Part shown: one piece after another, positions 55,572 to 62,964 of the stretch
Position numbering within the stretch: the first letter of the stretch is position 1
How the letters are laid out: each line of letters starts with the position of its first letter
Assembly: GCF_023091225.1 (NCBI RefSeq)
Contig: NZ_JAHWXM010000001.1
Span: 1-64,000 of the forward strand
Reading direction: 5' to 3'
DNA: 64,000 nt
Source of the DNA: Microbacterium galbinum
GTDB taxonomy: Bacteria; Actinomycetota; Actinomycetes; Actinomycetales; Microbacteriaceae
Program-made: the position numbers and the translations under genes
The notes under the pieces: generated by a model
The model's input: the letters and a program-made list of their open reading frames with translations, nothing else
Database searches by the model: none
Told to the model about the DNA's origin: nothing

Positions 55572-56789
55572 TCACTGATACAGGGCGAGCCAACGGTGGG
55601 CCGCTGTCTCCCACTGTCCGTAGCGGAGCGGGAAGGCCGAGATCTGCACGGCCTGGGCGGCGTCCGTGAACGCCATCGACTCCCAGCCGGGAACGTCGAG
55701 AAGCCCTCGGGTCGTCCGACCGTTCGGATCGCTCGGACCGCCGTAGAAGACGCGCGTGCTGCGCTCCGCATCCCGGATCTGCTCGGGCGTGCCCCAGCCG
55801 GTGCTCGGTCGCTGCTGGAAGATCCCGAGCGAATCGCGGTCTCCCCAGTCGAGGTTGCGCAGGTCGGACTCGACCATCCCCGTCGCCAGTGCGATCGCGA
55901 TGCCGTGATCGGACACGCCGAGTTCGCGCCCGATGCGGATGATCAGTGCGGCGTTCGCCGCCTGCTCGGGGGAGAGGTCAGCGGACTTCTGCGCGGGTGC
56001 GGCGTCGACGGGCGCGGGGGCCCCAGCAGGTGCCGGAGCCGCAGCAGCTGCAGGGGCCGCTGCCGGGGCGGATGCGGAGACGGTGAGGCTCTGGCCGGGG
56101 TAAATGATCGAGGATCTGTCGAGCCCGTTCGCGGTGAGAAGAGCGTCGAGCGGGATGCCGTGGCGCTGGGCGATGGCGAAGAGGGTGTCTCCGGCGGCGA
56201 CCGTGTAGGTGGCGGGCGCGGCGGCGGGAGCCGGTTCCGGCGCGGCAGCGGGTGCTGCCGGGGCGGATGCGGAGACGGTGAGGCTCTGGCCGGGGTAGAT
56301 GATCGAGGATCTGTCGAGCCCGTTCGCGGTGAGAAGAGCGTCGAGCGGGACGCCGTGGCGCTGGGCGATGGCGAAGAGGGTGTCTCCGGCGGCGACCGTG
56401 TACGTCGCGGGAGCGGATGCGGGAGGAGCAGTGGGCGCGGGTGTGCTCGCAGCTGCCTGTGGGGCATCGAGCCGCAACTCCTGTCCGGCGAGGATCACGG
56501 AGCTCGCGTCGAGCCCGTTCCACGCGAGCACGTCCGCGGTGCGCAGGCCGAAGCGCTGAGCGATGGCGAAGATCGTATCGCCGGGGGCGACAACGTAATC
56601 GGTCGGCGGGGCTTCCGCCGGTGCGATGCGGTGCGGAACACCGTTGAGGCGAGCGGTGGACGAGGCGTCGGCGGCCACATCGGCTCCGGCGGGGGCGGCG
56701 ACCAGCACGCCGGCGAGTGCACCCAGGACGGCGGCGGGTAGGCCGAGCGTCGCGTACCGCTGGCGACGGGAAGAGGTGTTCGGTGTCAC
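55572..56789 (-). CDS. Secreted LysM protein with lysozyme-like C-terminal domain
   Basis: 405 residues from GTG 56789. Signal peptide to about residue 38 (LGALAGVLVAAPAGADV). Three LysM domains: YVVAPGDTIFAIAQRFGLR near 62, and two almost identical ones, each starting YTVAAGDTLFAIAQRHG, separated by Ala/Pro-rich linkers. The C-terminal part (about 290-405) begins LIIRIGRELGVSDHGIAIALATGMVESDLRNL, with a Glu in the place of the catalytic residue of lysozyme-like enzymes. Probably a peptidoglycan-bound hydrolase. Its closeness to the PASTA kinase suggests related wall control. Confidence 0.85.
   Translation of the reverse strand: MTPNTSSRRQRYATLGLPAAVLGALAGVLVAAPAGADVAADASSTARLNGVPHRIAPAEAPPTDYVVAPGDTIFAIAQRFGLRTADVLAWNGLDASSVILAGQELRLDAPQAAASTPAPTAPPASAPATYTVAAGDTLFAIAQRHGVPLDALLTANGLDRSSIIYPGQSLTVSASAPAAPAAAPEPAPAAAPATYTVAAGDTLFAIAQRHGIPLDALLTANGLDRSSIIYPGQSLTVSASAPAAAPAAAAAPAPAGAPAPVDAAPAQKSADLSPEQAANAALIIRIGRELGVSDHGIAIALATGMVESDLRNLDWGDRDSLGIFQQRPSTGWGTPEQIRDAERSTRVFYGGPSDPNGRTTRGLLDVPGWESMAFTDAAQAVQISAFPLRYGQWETAAHRWLALYQ
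56059..56216 (-). repeat. LysM repeat, copy A (158 bp)
   Basis: Matches 56254-56411 at an offset of 195 bases with only four differences that I can see (56103, 56155, 56208, 56211). It encodes the third LysM domain. Most differences are silent or conservative (Val/Ile). The near identity indicates recent duplication or gene conversion. Confidence 0.9.
56254..56411 (-). repeat. LysM repeat, copy B (158 bp)
   Basis: Partner of 56059-56216; encodes the second LysM domain. The first LysM domain (about 56460-56610) is clearly diverged at the DNA level. Confidence 0.9.
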
Positions 56790-56823
56790 GAGGGCCCCCT
56801 TTTCGAACCCTGCCACGCTGACA

Positions 56824-56876
56824 CGGAAGTAAACGGAAGTCAACAGGAGTGAAAGAAGTGACGTCTGTGAAAGAAG
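56824..56876. promoter_or_regulatory. Short direct repeats in the divergent LysM/Rv2175c-like promoter region
   Basis: CGGAAGTAAA/CGGAAGTCAA sit head to tail at 56824 and 56834, and GTGAAAGAAG occurs at 56849-56858 and 56867-56876 (18 bases apart). Such spaced direct repeats in a 132-base divergent gap look like protein-binding sites. A candidate -10 for the rightward gene is GATAGT (56910-56915), 6 bases before GTG 56922. Confidence 0.35.
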
Positions 56877-56921
56877 GCATCTCGGAATGCACGTGCGGCT
56901 TCGAGATGAGATAGTTGCTGG

Positions 56922-57272
56922 GTGTCTGAGAACGTTGATGGAACCCCCGCCCTGGAGTGGCTGACGCTGCCCGATCTCGTCGAGGTGCTCGACGAGCCGC
57001 TCGGCAAGGTGCGTCGCCTCATCGACGAACACCACCTGGTCGGTTCGCGTCGCACGGGCGTGTTCGCCGTTCCGTCGCTCTTCATCGTCGACGGGCGTCC
57101 GCTCAGTTCACTGCGTGGAACGATCATCGTGCTGCAGGATGCCGGGTTCACCGATGACGAGCTGATCGACTGGCTCCTCGCCGAGGAGGAATCGATGGGG
57201 CGCTCGCCGATCGCGGCGCTGCTCGCCGGACACAAGAGCGAGGTCCGCCGAATCGCCCGCACCCTCGCCTGA
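56922..57272 (+). CDS. Rv2175c-like DNA-binding protein
   Basis: 116 residues. A winged helix-turn-helix-like N-terminal part (WLTLPDLVEVLDEPLGKVRRLIDEHHLVGSRRTGVFAVPSLFI) is followed by a conserved helical C-terminus (LRGTIIVLQDAGFTDDELIDWLL). This matches the family of mycobacterial Rv2175c, a DNA-binding substrate of PknL that loses DNA binding when phosphorylated. The PASTA kinase gene lies 1.4 kb away, keeping that pairing. Start GTG 56922. Confidence 0.82.
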   Translation: MSENVDGTPALEWLTLPDLVEVLDEPLGKVRRLIDEHHLVGSRRTGVFAVPSLFIVDGRPLSSLRGTIIVLQDAGFTDDELIDWLLAEEESMGRSPIAALLAGHKSEVRRIARTLA

Positions 57273-57289
57273 GGGCTCTGCGCAACCGC

Positions 57290-58378
57290 TCAGGCGGTAC
57301 GAACGGTGGCTGCCCGAGCGAGATCGCGGAGGCCGCTGACGGCGGCGTTGTCGAGGCGCGCCCCGACCAGAGCACGGTCGGCCTCGCGGGCGTAGTCCGC
57401 GATCATGGCTTCGACACGATCGAGCGCGCCGGTGTCTCGGATGGTCGCCTGGAGGTACTCGACCTGCCGAGGCTCGAGCTCCGGGTCGCCGAGCATCTCG
57501 TCGACGACCCCGCGGGCGGGGCGATCGAGGGCTTCGCGGGTGAGGGCGATCAGCACGGTGCGCTTGCCCTCGCGCAGATCGTCTCCCGCGGGCTTGCCGG
57601 TGACCGATTCGTCGCCGAAGACGCCGAGCACGTCGTCGCGCAACTGGAAGGCCATGCCGACGGGGTGGCCGAAGCTCCGCAGGGCCGTCAGCTGTGATGC
57701 ATCCGCTCCGGCGAGCGATGCGCCGAGGACGAGCGGCTGCTCGATGCTGTACCTGGCCGATTTCAGCGAGGCCACGCGGAGTGCGCGGTGCGCGTGCTCC
57801 GCGTCGTCGTTCACCCTCCACGCGGATTCCTCGGCGATGTCGAGATACTGCCCGACCGTCACGTCCCTGCGCATGCGGGCGTACTCACGCCGCACGTCTG
57901 CGGCGTGAGCGTGATCGGTGATGGCGGACTCGACGAGGTCGTCGCTCCACGCCACGAGCAGATCGCCGAGCAGCACCGCGCTCGCGCGCCCGAACGCCTC
58001 GGCGTCTCCGCTCCACCCGGCCGAGCGATGCGCGCTCTCCAGGGCGCGATGCGCGGCCGGTCGGCCCCGACGCGTGTCGGAGTTGTCGATGATGTCGTCG
58101 TGCACGAGCGCTGCCGACTGGAAGATCTCGAGCGCCGCGCACGTGTTCCAGAGGGCTTCGCCTTCGGTCGCCTGACGATCGGCCGCACGCGCGACCGCCT
58201 GCCATCCCGCATGGCAGAACCGGGCGCGCAACCGCTTTCCGCCCACGAGCGTGTCGGCCGCAGCGTCGATGAGAGCGACGGCATCGGGGCCGTACTCGGT
58301 CGACTCAGTGCGCATCCTCTCGACGAACTGCTCCAGGCGGGAGGCGACGGCTTCGACGATCGGGGCGGGGGAGGACAC
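57290..58378 (-). CDS. Polyprenyl diphosphate synthase (trans-prenyltransferase)
   Basis: 362 residues. First Asp-rich motif LVHDDIIDNSDTRRGRP near residue 100 (DDxxD), second motif FQLRDDVLGVFGDESVTGKPAGDDLREGK near 245, together with KSARYSIEQPLVLGA. It condenses isopentenyl diphosphate with allylic diphosphates; product probably C15-C20 or longer, not decidable from sequence. The M. tuberculosis neighbour idsA2 (Rv2173) is the same type. GTG 58378 is chosen from the -10 box; ATG 58390 overlaps that box. Confidence 0.88.
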   Translation of the reverse strand: MSSPAPIVEAVASRLEQFVERMRTESTEYGPDAVALIDAAADTLVGGKRLRARFCHAGWQAVARAADRQATEGEALWNTCAALEIFQSAALVHDDIIDNSDTRRGRPAAHRALESAHRSAGWSGDAEAFGRASAVLLGDLLVAWSDDLVESAITDHAHAADVRREYARMRRDVTVGQYLDIAEESAWRVNDDAEHAHRALRVASLKSARYSIEQPLVLGASLAGADASQLTALRSFGHPVGMAFQLRDDVLGVFGDESVTGKPAGDDLREGKRTVLIALTREALDRPARGVVDEMLGDPELEPRQVEYLQATIRDTGALDRVEAMIADYAREADRALVGARLDNAAVSGLRDLARAATVRTA

Positions 58379-58385
58379 GACTCCC

Positions 58386-58391
58386 AGCATA
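58386..58391 (-). promoter_or_regulatory. -10 box TATGCT, leaderless start of the polyprenyl synthase gene
   Basis: On the minus strand TATGCT is followed by 7 bases (GGGAGTC) and GTG 58378. The ATG at 58390 lies inside the box. Confidence 0.45.
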
Positions 58392-58441
58392 CGTAAAGCA
58401 ATGAGGGGGCGAACGGCTAGCCTCCGAGCGTCGGGCGCGCG

Positions 58442-58447
58442 TAGAAT
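58442..58447 (+). promoter_or_regulatory. -10 box TAGAAT of the DUF3040 gene
   Basis: TAGAAT lies 28 bases before ATG 58476; the leader contains GAGGGGG as ribosome site. Confidence 0.5.
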
Positions 58448-58475
58448 GGAACGCACGATACCCGAGGGGGACGAA

Positions 58476-58853
58476 ATGCCACTCTCCGAACAGGAGCAGC
58501 GTCTGCTCGACGAGATGGAACGCCATCTCCTCCACAATGACGCCGACGTCGTGAGCGCGCCTTCGGGCGATCGCGCACTGAGCTATCGGAACCTCGTTTA
58601 CGGGGCTCTCCTGGTACTCGCGGGCGTCGGCGGTCTGGTCGCCGGCGTGATCGTGGGCGACGTCTGGGGAATCGTCATCGGCGTCGTCGGATTCGCCGCC
58701 ATGCTCGCCGGCGTCATGCTGGCCGTCACTCCTGTGCGCCGTTCCGCACCCGCCGCGAACCCCTCCGAGAAGCCGGCTGCCAAGCGGCAGGACTCCGCGT
58801 CCTTCATGGACCGCATGAACGATCGATGGGATCGCCGCCACGAGGGGAACTGA
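58476..58853 (+). CDS. DUF3040 membrane protein
   Basis: 125 residues. The N-terminus MPLSEQEQRLLDEMERHLLHND is the family hallmark. Two adjacent membrane segments (about residues 42-60 and 65-83) are followed by a basic cytoplasmic tail with SFMDRMNDRWDRR. Members are widespread in actinobacteria, usually just upstream of mraZ, as here. Function unknown. Confidence 0.92.
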   Translation: MPLSEQEQRLLDEMERHLLHNDADVVSAPSGDRALSYRNLVYGALLVLAGVGGLVAGVIVGDVWGIVIGVVGFAAMLAGVMLAVTPVRRSAPAANPSEKPAAKRQDSASFMDRMNDRWDRRHEGN

Positions 58854-58868
58854 CCCCACTCACTTCTG

Positions 58869-58903
58869 AAGGCCCGGATGCTCTGAGCATCCGGGCCTTT
58901 TTC
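58869..58903 (+). terminator. Intrinsic terminator after DUF3040 gene
   Basis: A perfect 14-bp stem (58869-58882 with 58886-58899), a 3-base loop and a T-run. It separates the DUF3040 transcript from the mraZ promoter region. Confidence 0.9.
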
Positions 58904-58936
58904 GTGCTCTGCGCGTTTCTCGGCGTCCCCTCTTTC

Positions 58937-58974
58937 CTCCACTGGCCCTCCACTGGTCCTCCACCCTCCTCCAC
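58937..58974 (-). promoter_or_regulatory. Distal, inverted array of four CTCCAC boxes (GTGGAG on minus strand)
   Basis: CTCCAC occurs at 58937, 58948, 58959 and 58969, spaced 11, 11 and 10 bases, that is, once per helical turn. On the minus strand this reads as four GTGGAG units, the same core as the proximal array. It lies about 75 bases upstream of the proximal array and 140-175 bases before mraZ. Confidence 0.65.
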
Positions 58975-59046
58975 CGCGGAATCATGCGGAACTTCGGACC
59001 TCTGTGCCGATTTCGGTGGGACAATACTCGGAATAATCGTAGGAAT

Positions 59047-59072
59047 GTGGAGGGAAGTGGAGTAAAGTGGGG
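59047..59072 (+). promoter_or_regulatory. MraZ-box array upstream of mraZ
   Basis: GTGGAG (59047), GTGGAG (59057) and GTGGGG (59067) repeat with an exact 10-base period, 41 bases before mraZ. MraZ operators in other bacteria are three or four TGGGN-type repeats with 5-base spacers at this place, so autoregulation of the dcw cluster is likely. A further GTGGGA lies at 59016-59021. Confidence 0.75.
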
Positions 59073-59112
59073 CGCACCTCGAGTTGGCCGGACGGAGAGG
59101 GGGTGATGGCTG

Positions 59113-59544
59113 ATGTTGTTGGGGACGCATTCTCCGAAGCTGGACGACAAGGGAAGGGTCATCCTTCCCGCGAAGTTCCGCGAAGATCTGGGTGGCGGCA
59201 TCGTCGTCACCCGTGGTCAGGAGCGCTGCCTCTACGTCTTCAGCACGGCCGAGTTCGAGGCGATGCACGAGCGGATCCGCCAGGCGCCACTCGCGAACAA
59301 GCAGGCGCGTGACTTCATGCGCCTGTTCCTCTCCGGTGCCAGTGCGGAGATGCCCGACAGCCAGAACCGCATCACCATCCCGCCCCACCTGCGTCAGTAC
59401 GCGGGCCTGCAGAAGGAGCTCATCGTCACCGGAGTCGGCGCACACGCCGAGATCTGGGATGCCGAGAGCTGGAACGCCTACCTCGCCGCAGGCGAGGAGA
59501 CCTACGCCGATCTGGAGCAGGAGGTGATTCCGGGCCTGTTCTGA
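59113..59544 (+). CDS. mraZ: Transcriptional regulator MraZ
   Basis: 143 residues. Two SpoVT-AbrB-like domains with the paired motifs [15 protein letters not shown] near residue 10 and [16 protein letters not shown] near 80. MraZ binds repeats upstream of its own gene and controls the dcw cluster. The start ATG 59113 is followed by [10 protein letters not shown], the family N-terminus; GAGAGGGGGTG upstream serves as ribosome site. It heads the cluster rsmH, ftsL-like, ftsI, murF. Confidence 0.95.
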   Translation: MLLGTHSPKLDDKGRVILPAKFREDLGGGIVVTRGQERCLYVFSTAEFEAMHERIRQAPLANKQARDFMRLFLSGASAEMPDSQNRITIPPHLRQYAGLQKELIVTGVGAHAEIWDAESWNAYLAAGEETYADLEQEVIPGLF

Positions 59545-59645
59545 CCACGGCTGTGATGCCCCGCCGCTCCCGCCCCGACACACTTCCCCGGTGCCGGGTC
59601 GCGAAGCGGAGGGGGATCAGAGCCGAAGGTCACCCGAGAGAGATC

Positions 59646-60584
59646 ATGAACCTCCGAGACATCCACACCCCTGTCCTGCTCGAGCGCTGCGTCGAGCTGC
59701 TGGCTCCCGCCCTCCAGGCCGACGGAGCCGTGCTCGTCGACGCCACGCTGGGAATGGGAGGGCACGCCGAGGCATTCCTCGAGCGCTTCGACAACATCCG
59801 TCTCATCGGTCTGGACCGCGACACCGATGCGCTCCGGATCGCCGGCCAGCGGCTCGAGCGCTTCGCCGACCGCATCTCCCTCGTCCACACCGTCTACGAC
59901 GAGATCGGTCTGCACGCGCAGGGCGCCTCGGGCATCCTGTTCGATCTGGGGGTGTCGTCGTTGCAGCTCGACGAGGCGGACCGCGGCTTCGCGTACTCCA
60001 AGGACGCGCCGCTCGACATGCGGATGGACCAGACCAAGGGCGTCACGGCCGCCGACGTCATCGCGACCTACAGCGAGGGCAACCTCCGCCGCATCTTCGA
60101 GCGCTACGGCGAGGAGAAGCTCGCCGGCCGCTACGCCCGGTTCATCATCGACGCGCGGCAGAAGAAGCCGATCACGCGTTCGGCCGAACTCGTCGACATC
60201 CTGCAGGCGGCGACGCCGGCGGCCGCCCAGCGAGCCGGTCACCCCGCCAAGCGGGTCTTCCAGGCGCTGCGCATCGAGGTCAACGCCGAGCTGACGGTGC
60301 TCGCGGACGCCATCCCGCCGGCCATGGACGCACTCGGCGTCGGTGGGCGCATCGTCGTCATGTCGTACCAGTCGCTCGAGGATCGTCTGGTCAAGCAGGC
60401 GTTCGCCGCGGCATCCGCATCGACGGCTCCGCAGGGGCTTCCCGTGGAACTGCCCGAGCACGCCCCGCGATTCCGCGTGCTCACCAAGGGCGCTGAACTC
60501 GCCGACGAGGCGGAACGCGCCCGCAATCCGCGAGCCATCCCGGTGCGTCTGCGGGCCGCCGAGAAACTTCGGGAGACCGCATGA
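59646..60584 (+). CDS. rsmH: 16S rRNA (cytosine-1402-N4)-methyltransferase
   Basis: 312 residues from ATG 59646 (AGAGAG upstream), start [22 protein letters not shown]-binding [18 protein letters not shown] near residue 33; [21 protein letters not shown] near 100 and PLDMRMD are diagnostic of RsmH/MraW. C-terminal [11 protein letters not shown]. In-frame codons back to 59553 are not conserved. Overlaps the ftsL-like gene as ATGA. Confidence 0.95.
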   Translation: MNLRDIHTPVLLERCVELLAPALQADGAVLVDATLGMGGHAEAFLERFDNIRLIGLDRDTDALRIAGQRLERFADRISLVHTVYDEIGLHAQGASGILFDLGVSSLQLDEADRGFAYSKDAPLDMRMDQTKGVTAADVIATYSEGNLRRIFERYGEEKLAGRYARFIIDARQKKPITRSAELVDILQAATPAAAQRAGHPAKRVFQALRIEVNAELTVLADAIPPAMDALGVGGRIVVMSYQSLEDRLVKQAFAAASASTAPQGLPVELPEHAPRFRVLTKGAELADEAERARNPRAIPVRLRAAEKLRETA

Positions 60585-61147
60585 GCGCGCCCGCCGTCGT
60601 CCGTCGTCCGGCGCAGCCGGTCGCTCCCAAGACCGCGTCCCCGCGCCGGCTCCAGCCCGTCACCGCTCCCGCGACCCGCCGCAAGCCGAAACTCGCCTAC
60701 GCCCTCGTCGCGTTCGCCGGTGCACTGCTCATCGGCGGTGTGCAGATCGCGCTCTCCCTGGCGATCACGCAGGACTCCTTCACGCTCGCCGGGCTCAGCT
60801 CGCAGCAGCGGGAACTCGACCTCCAGGCGAGCGCCCTCCAGGAGGAGCTCCTCGGTCTCAGCTCTCCGCAAGAACTGGCGACTGACGCCGCGGCGCTCGG
60901 GATGGTCGTCGCGGGCTCCCCGTCGTACCTCCGTCTGAGCGACGGCGCGGTGTTCGGCACCGGAGCCGGAGCCGACTGGACCTCGACCGTCGATCCGAAC
61001 GGGGCAGGTGCCGTGAGCAACGCACTGATCACACCGCCGCCCGCCGCGGAGGAGGCGGCTGCGGACGGAGATGCGGACGCCCCCACCTCGGGCCAGGATC
61101 TCCCGCCCGCCATCACCGACGGCCTCCCCAGCCCCACAACGCACTGA
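60581..61147 (+). CDS. FtsL-like divisome protein
   Basis: 188 residues. Basic Pro-rich cytoplasmic N-terminus, one membrane segment at about residues 45-65 ([21 protein letters not shown]), then a short coiled coil ([25 protein letters not shown]) and a disordered acidic/Pro-rich extracellular tail. Position between rsmH and ftsI and the topology are those of FtsL; sequence conservation in this family is always low. The tail of about 80 residues is longer than usual. Confidence 0.78.
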   Translation: MSAPAVVRRPAQPVAPKTASPRRLQPVTAPATRRKPKLAYALVAFAGALLIGGVQIALSLAITQDSFTLAGLSSQQRELDLQASALQEELLGLSSPQELATDAAALGMVVAGSPSYLRLSDGAVFGTGAGADWTSTVDPNGAGAVSNALITPPPAAEEAAADGDADAPTSGQDLPPAITDGLPSPTTH

Positions 61148-61170
61148 CCACGAACTGACGGAGAGATCCC

Positions 61171-62937
61171 ATGACGACACGCGCCACACGCGGACCGCGG
61201 CGACGCACTGTCGTCGCCCTTGCGGTGATCCTCTCGGTGCTGGCGGCGTTCGTCGTGCGGCTCGTCGACATCCAGGTGGTCAGCGCCGACGCGCACGTCG
61301 CCGACTCGCAGAGCTACATCGGCGGCAGCAACACGATCGCCGGCCAGCGCGGCACGATCGTCGACTCCGCGGGCATCCCGCTCGCCGAGAGCGTGCTGGT
61401 CTACGACGCGGAGCTCAGCCCGTTCGTGATCACCGAGCTCGAGGAGAAGGATCCCGAGCTGCCGTGGGCCGAGGCATCCGAGAAGATCGCCGCGATCACC
61501 GGCCAGACCGGCGATGAGGTGCGAAAGCTCGTCGCCGACGCACTGGCTGTGAATCCGAAGAGCCAGTACGTCGAGCTCAAGAAGTCCCTCACCACCGAGC
61601 AGCACATCGAGCTGCGCGACCTCAAGCTCGCGTACCTCCACCAGACCGCGCGCGAGACGCGCGTGTATCCGAACGGCGCGGTGGCGGGAAACATCGTCGG
61701 CTTCCTCAACGGCAGCGGCGAGGCGCAGGCGGGCATCGAGAAGATGGACCAGTCGTGCCTCGCGCCGACCGACGGTGCGAAGACCTACCGCCAGGGCAAG
61801 GACGGCGTCGTCATCCCCGGCAGCGAGAAGATCACGGATGCCGTCGACGGCGGCACCGTGCAGCTCACGATCAACAGCGACCTCAACTGGTACCTGCAGC
61901 AGATGATCGCCGAGGAGGCGCAGGCGCAGGGCGCGAAGGGCGGCACCGTCACGGTCGTCGAGGTCAAGACGGGCAAGATCCGCGCCGCAGCGGAGTGGCC
62001 CTCGCTCGACCCCAACGACCTCGACGGCGCGAGCCCGTCGTCGTGGGGGAGCCAGATCTTCCACCGCGACTTCGAGCCCGGCTCGACGTTCAAGGCCATC
62101 ACCGCCGCAGCCGTGATGGAGGGCGCGGGCGTCACGCCTCTGAGCACCGTCAGCGCCGCATCGAAGGAGACCTTCCCGAACGGCGCCGTGATCAACGACG
62201 CCTTCACCCACCCCGCGTACAACTACACGCTCGCCGGTGGCCTCATCGACTCCTCCAACGTCGCGCTGTCGAAGTTCGGAACCATGGTCAGCCCCGAGGT
62301 GCGCTACGACTACCTGCAGCGATTCGGCGTCGGGGAGGAGACCGTCGGATTCCCCACCGAGGTCTCCGGCATCCTGCATCCCGTCAGCGAGTGGGACAGT
62401 CAGTCGCTGTACACGACGACCTTCGGTCAGTACTTCACGGTCACGGCCGCGCAGGTGGCGGGCGCCTACCAGGCGATCGCGAACGGAGGCGAGAAGATCG
62501 ACCTCTCGCTGGTGGAGTCGTGCACGCAGCCCGACGGCACGGTCGTCGCGGCCGACGAGCCGCAGCACGACCGGATCATCACCGAGCAGACCGCATCCGA
62601 CCTCACCCGGATGCTCGAGAACGTGGCGGTGCAGGGCGGCAACGCCGATCGCATCCAGGTTCCGGGGTATCGCGTGACGAGCAAGACCGGTACCGCGCAG
62701 GTTCCCGACGGCAAGGGCGGCTACAAGGCCGGTGTCTACTTCACCAGCATGGTCGGGTTCGCCCCGGTCGACGACCCGCAGTACGTCGTCGTGGTCACCC
62801 TCGACGAGCCGACTAAGGTTGTATCGTCCGCGGCAACCGCATCCGCCTTCCAAAAGGCGATGACGCAGGTGATGAAGACCTATCGCGTGATGCCGTCCTC
62901 GACTCCCATGGACGAGTTGCTGCCCAAGTTCGAATAG
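61171..62937 (+). CDS. ftsI: Division transpeptidase FtsI (PBP3/PbpB)
   Basis: 588 residues. N-terminal membrane anchor (VVALAVILSVLAAFVVRLVDI), a dimerisation domain (NTIAGQRGTIVDSAG near 52) and the C-terminal transpeptidase: Ser305 and Lys308 in GSTFKA, SSN motif (DSSNVALS near 362), and Lys505 in SKTGTAQ. It cross-links septal peptidoglycan. Strong placement after the ftsL-like gene; AC GGAGAGATCCC before ATG 61171. Confidence 0.96.
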   Translation: MTTRATRGPRRRTVVALAVILSVLAAFVVRLVDIQVVSADAHVADSQSYIGGSNTIAGQRGTIVDSAGIPLAESVLVYDAELSPFVITELEEKDPELPWAEASEKIAAITGQTGDEVRKLVADALAVNPKSQYVELKKSLTTEQHIELRDLKLAYLHQTARETRVYPNGAVAGNIVGFLNGSGEAQAGIEKMDQSCLAPTDGAKTYRQGKDGVVIPGSEKITDAVDGGTVQLTINSDLNWYLQQMIAEEAQAQGAKGGTVTVVEVKTGKIRAAAEWPSLDPNDLDGASPSSWGSQIFHRDFEPGSTFKAITAAAVMEGAGVTPLSTVSAASKETFPNGAVINDAFTHPAYNYTLAGGLIDSSNVALSKFGTMVSPEVRYDYLQRFGVGEETVGFPTEVSGILHPVSEWDSQSLYTTTFGQYFTVTAAQVAGAYQAIANGGEKIDLSLVESCTQPDGTVVAADEPQHDRIITEQTASDLTRMLENVAVQGGNADRIQVPGYRVTSKTGTAQVPDGKGGYKAGVYFTSMVGFAPVDDPQYVVVVTLDEPTKVVSSAATASAFQKAMTQVMKTYRVMPSSTPMDELLPKFE

Positions 62938-62964
62938 CCGGCGAGAGCCGCGCCTGGAGATGTC

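Noticed and set aside
56790..56921. c-di-AMP (ydaO-type) riboswitch upstream of the LysM gene
   Set aside because: Such switches often precede actinobacterial wall-hydrolase genes, so I looked for one, but the 132-base gap lacks the conserved helices and is shared with a divergent gene.
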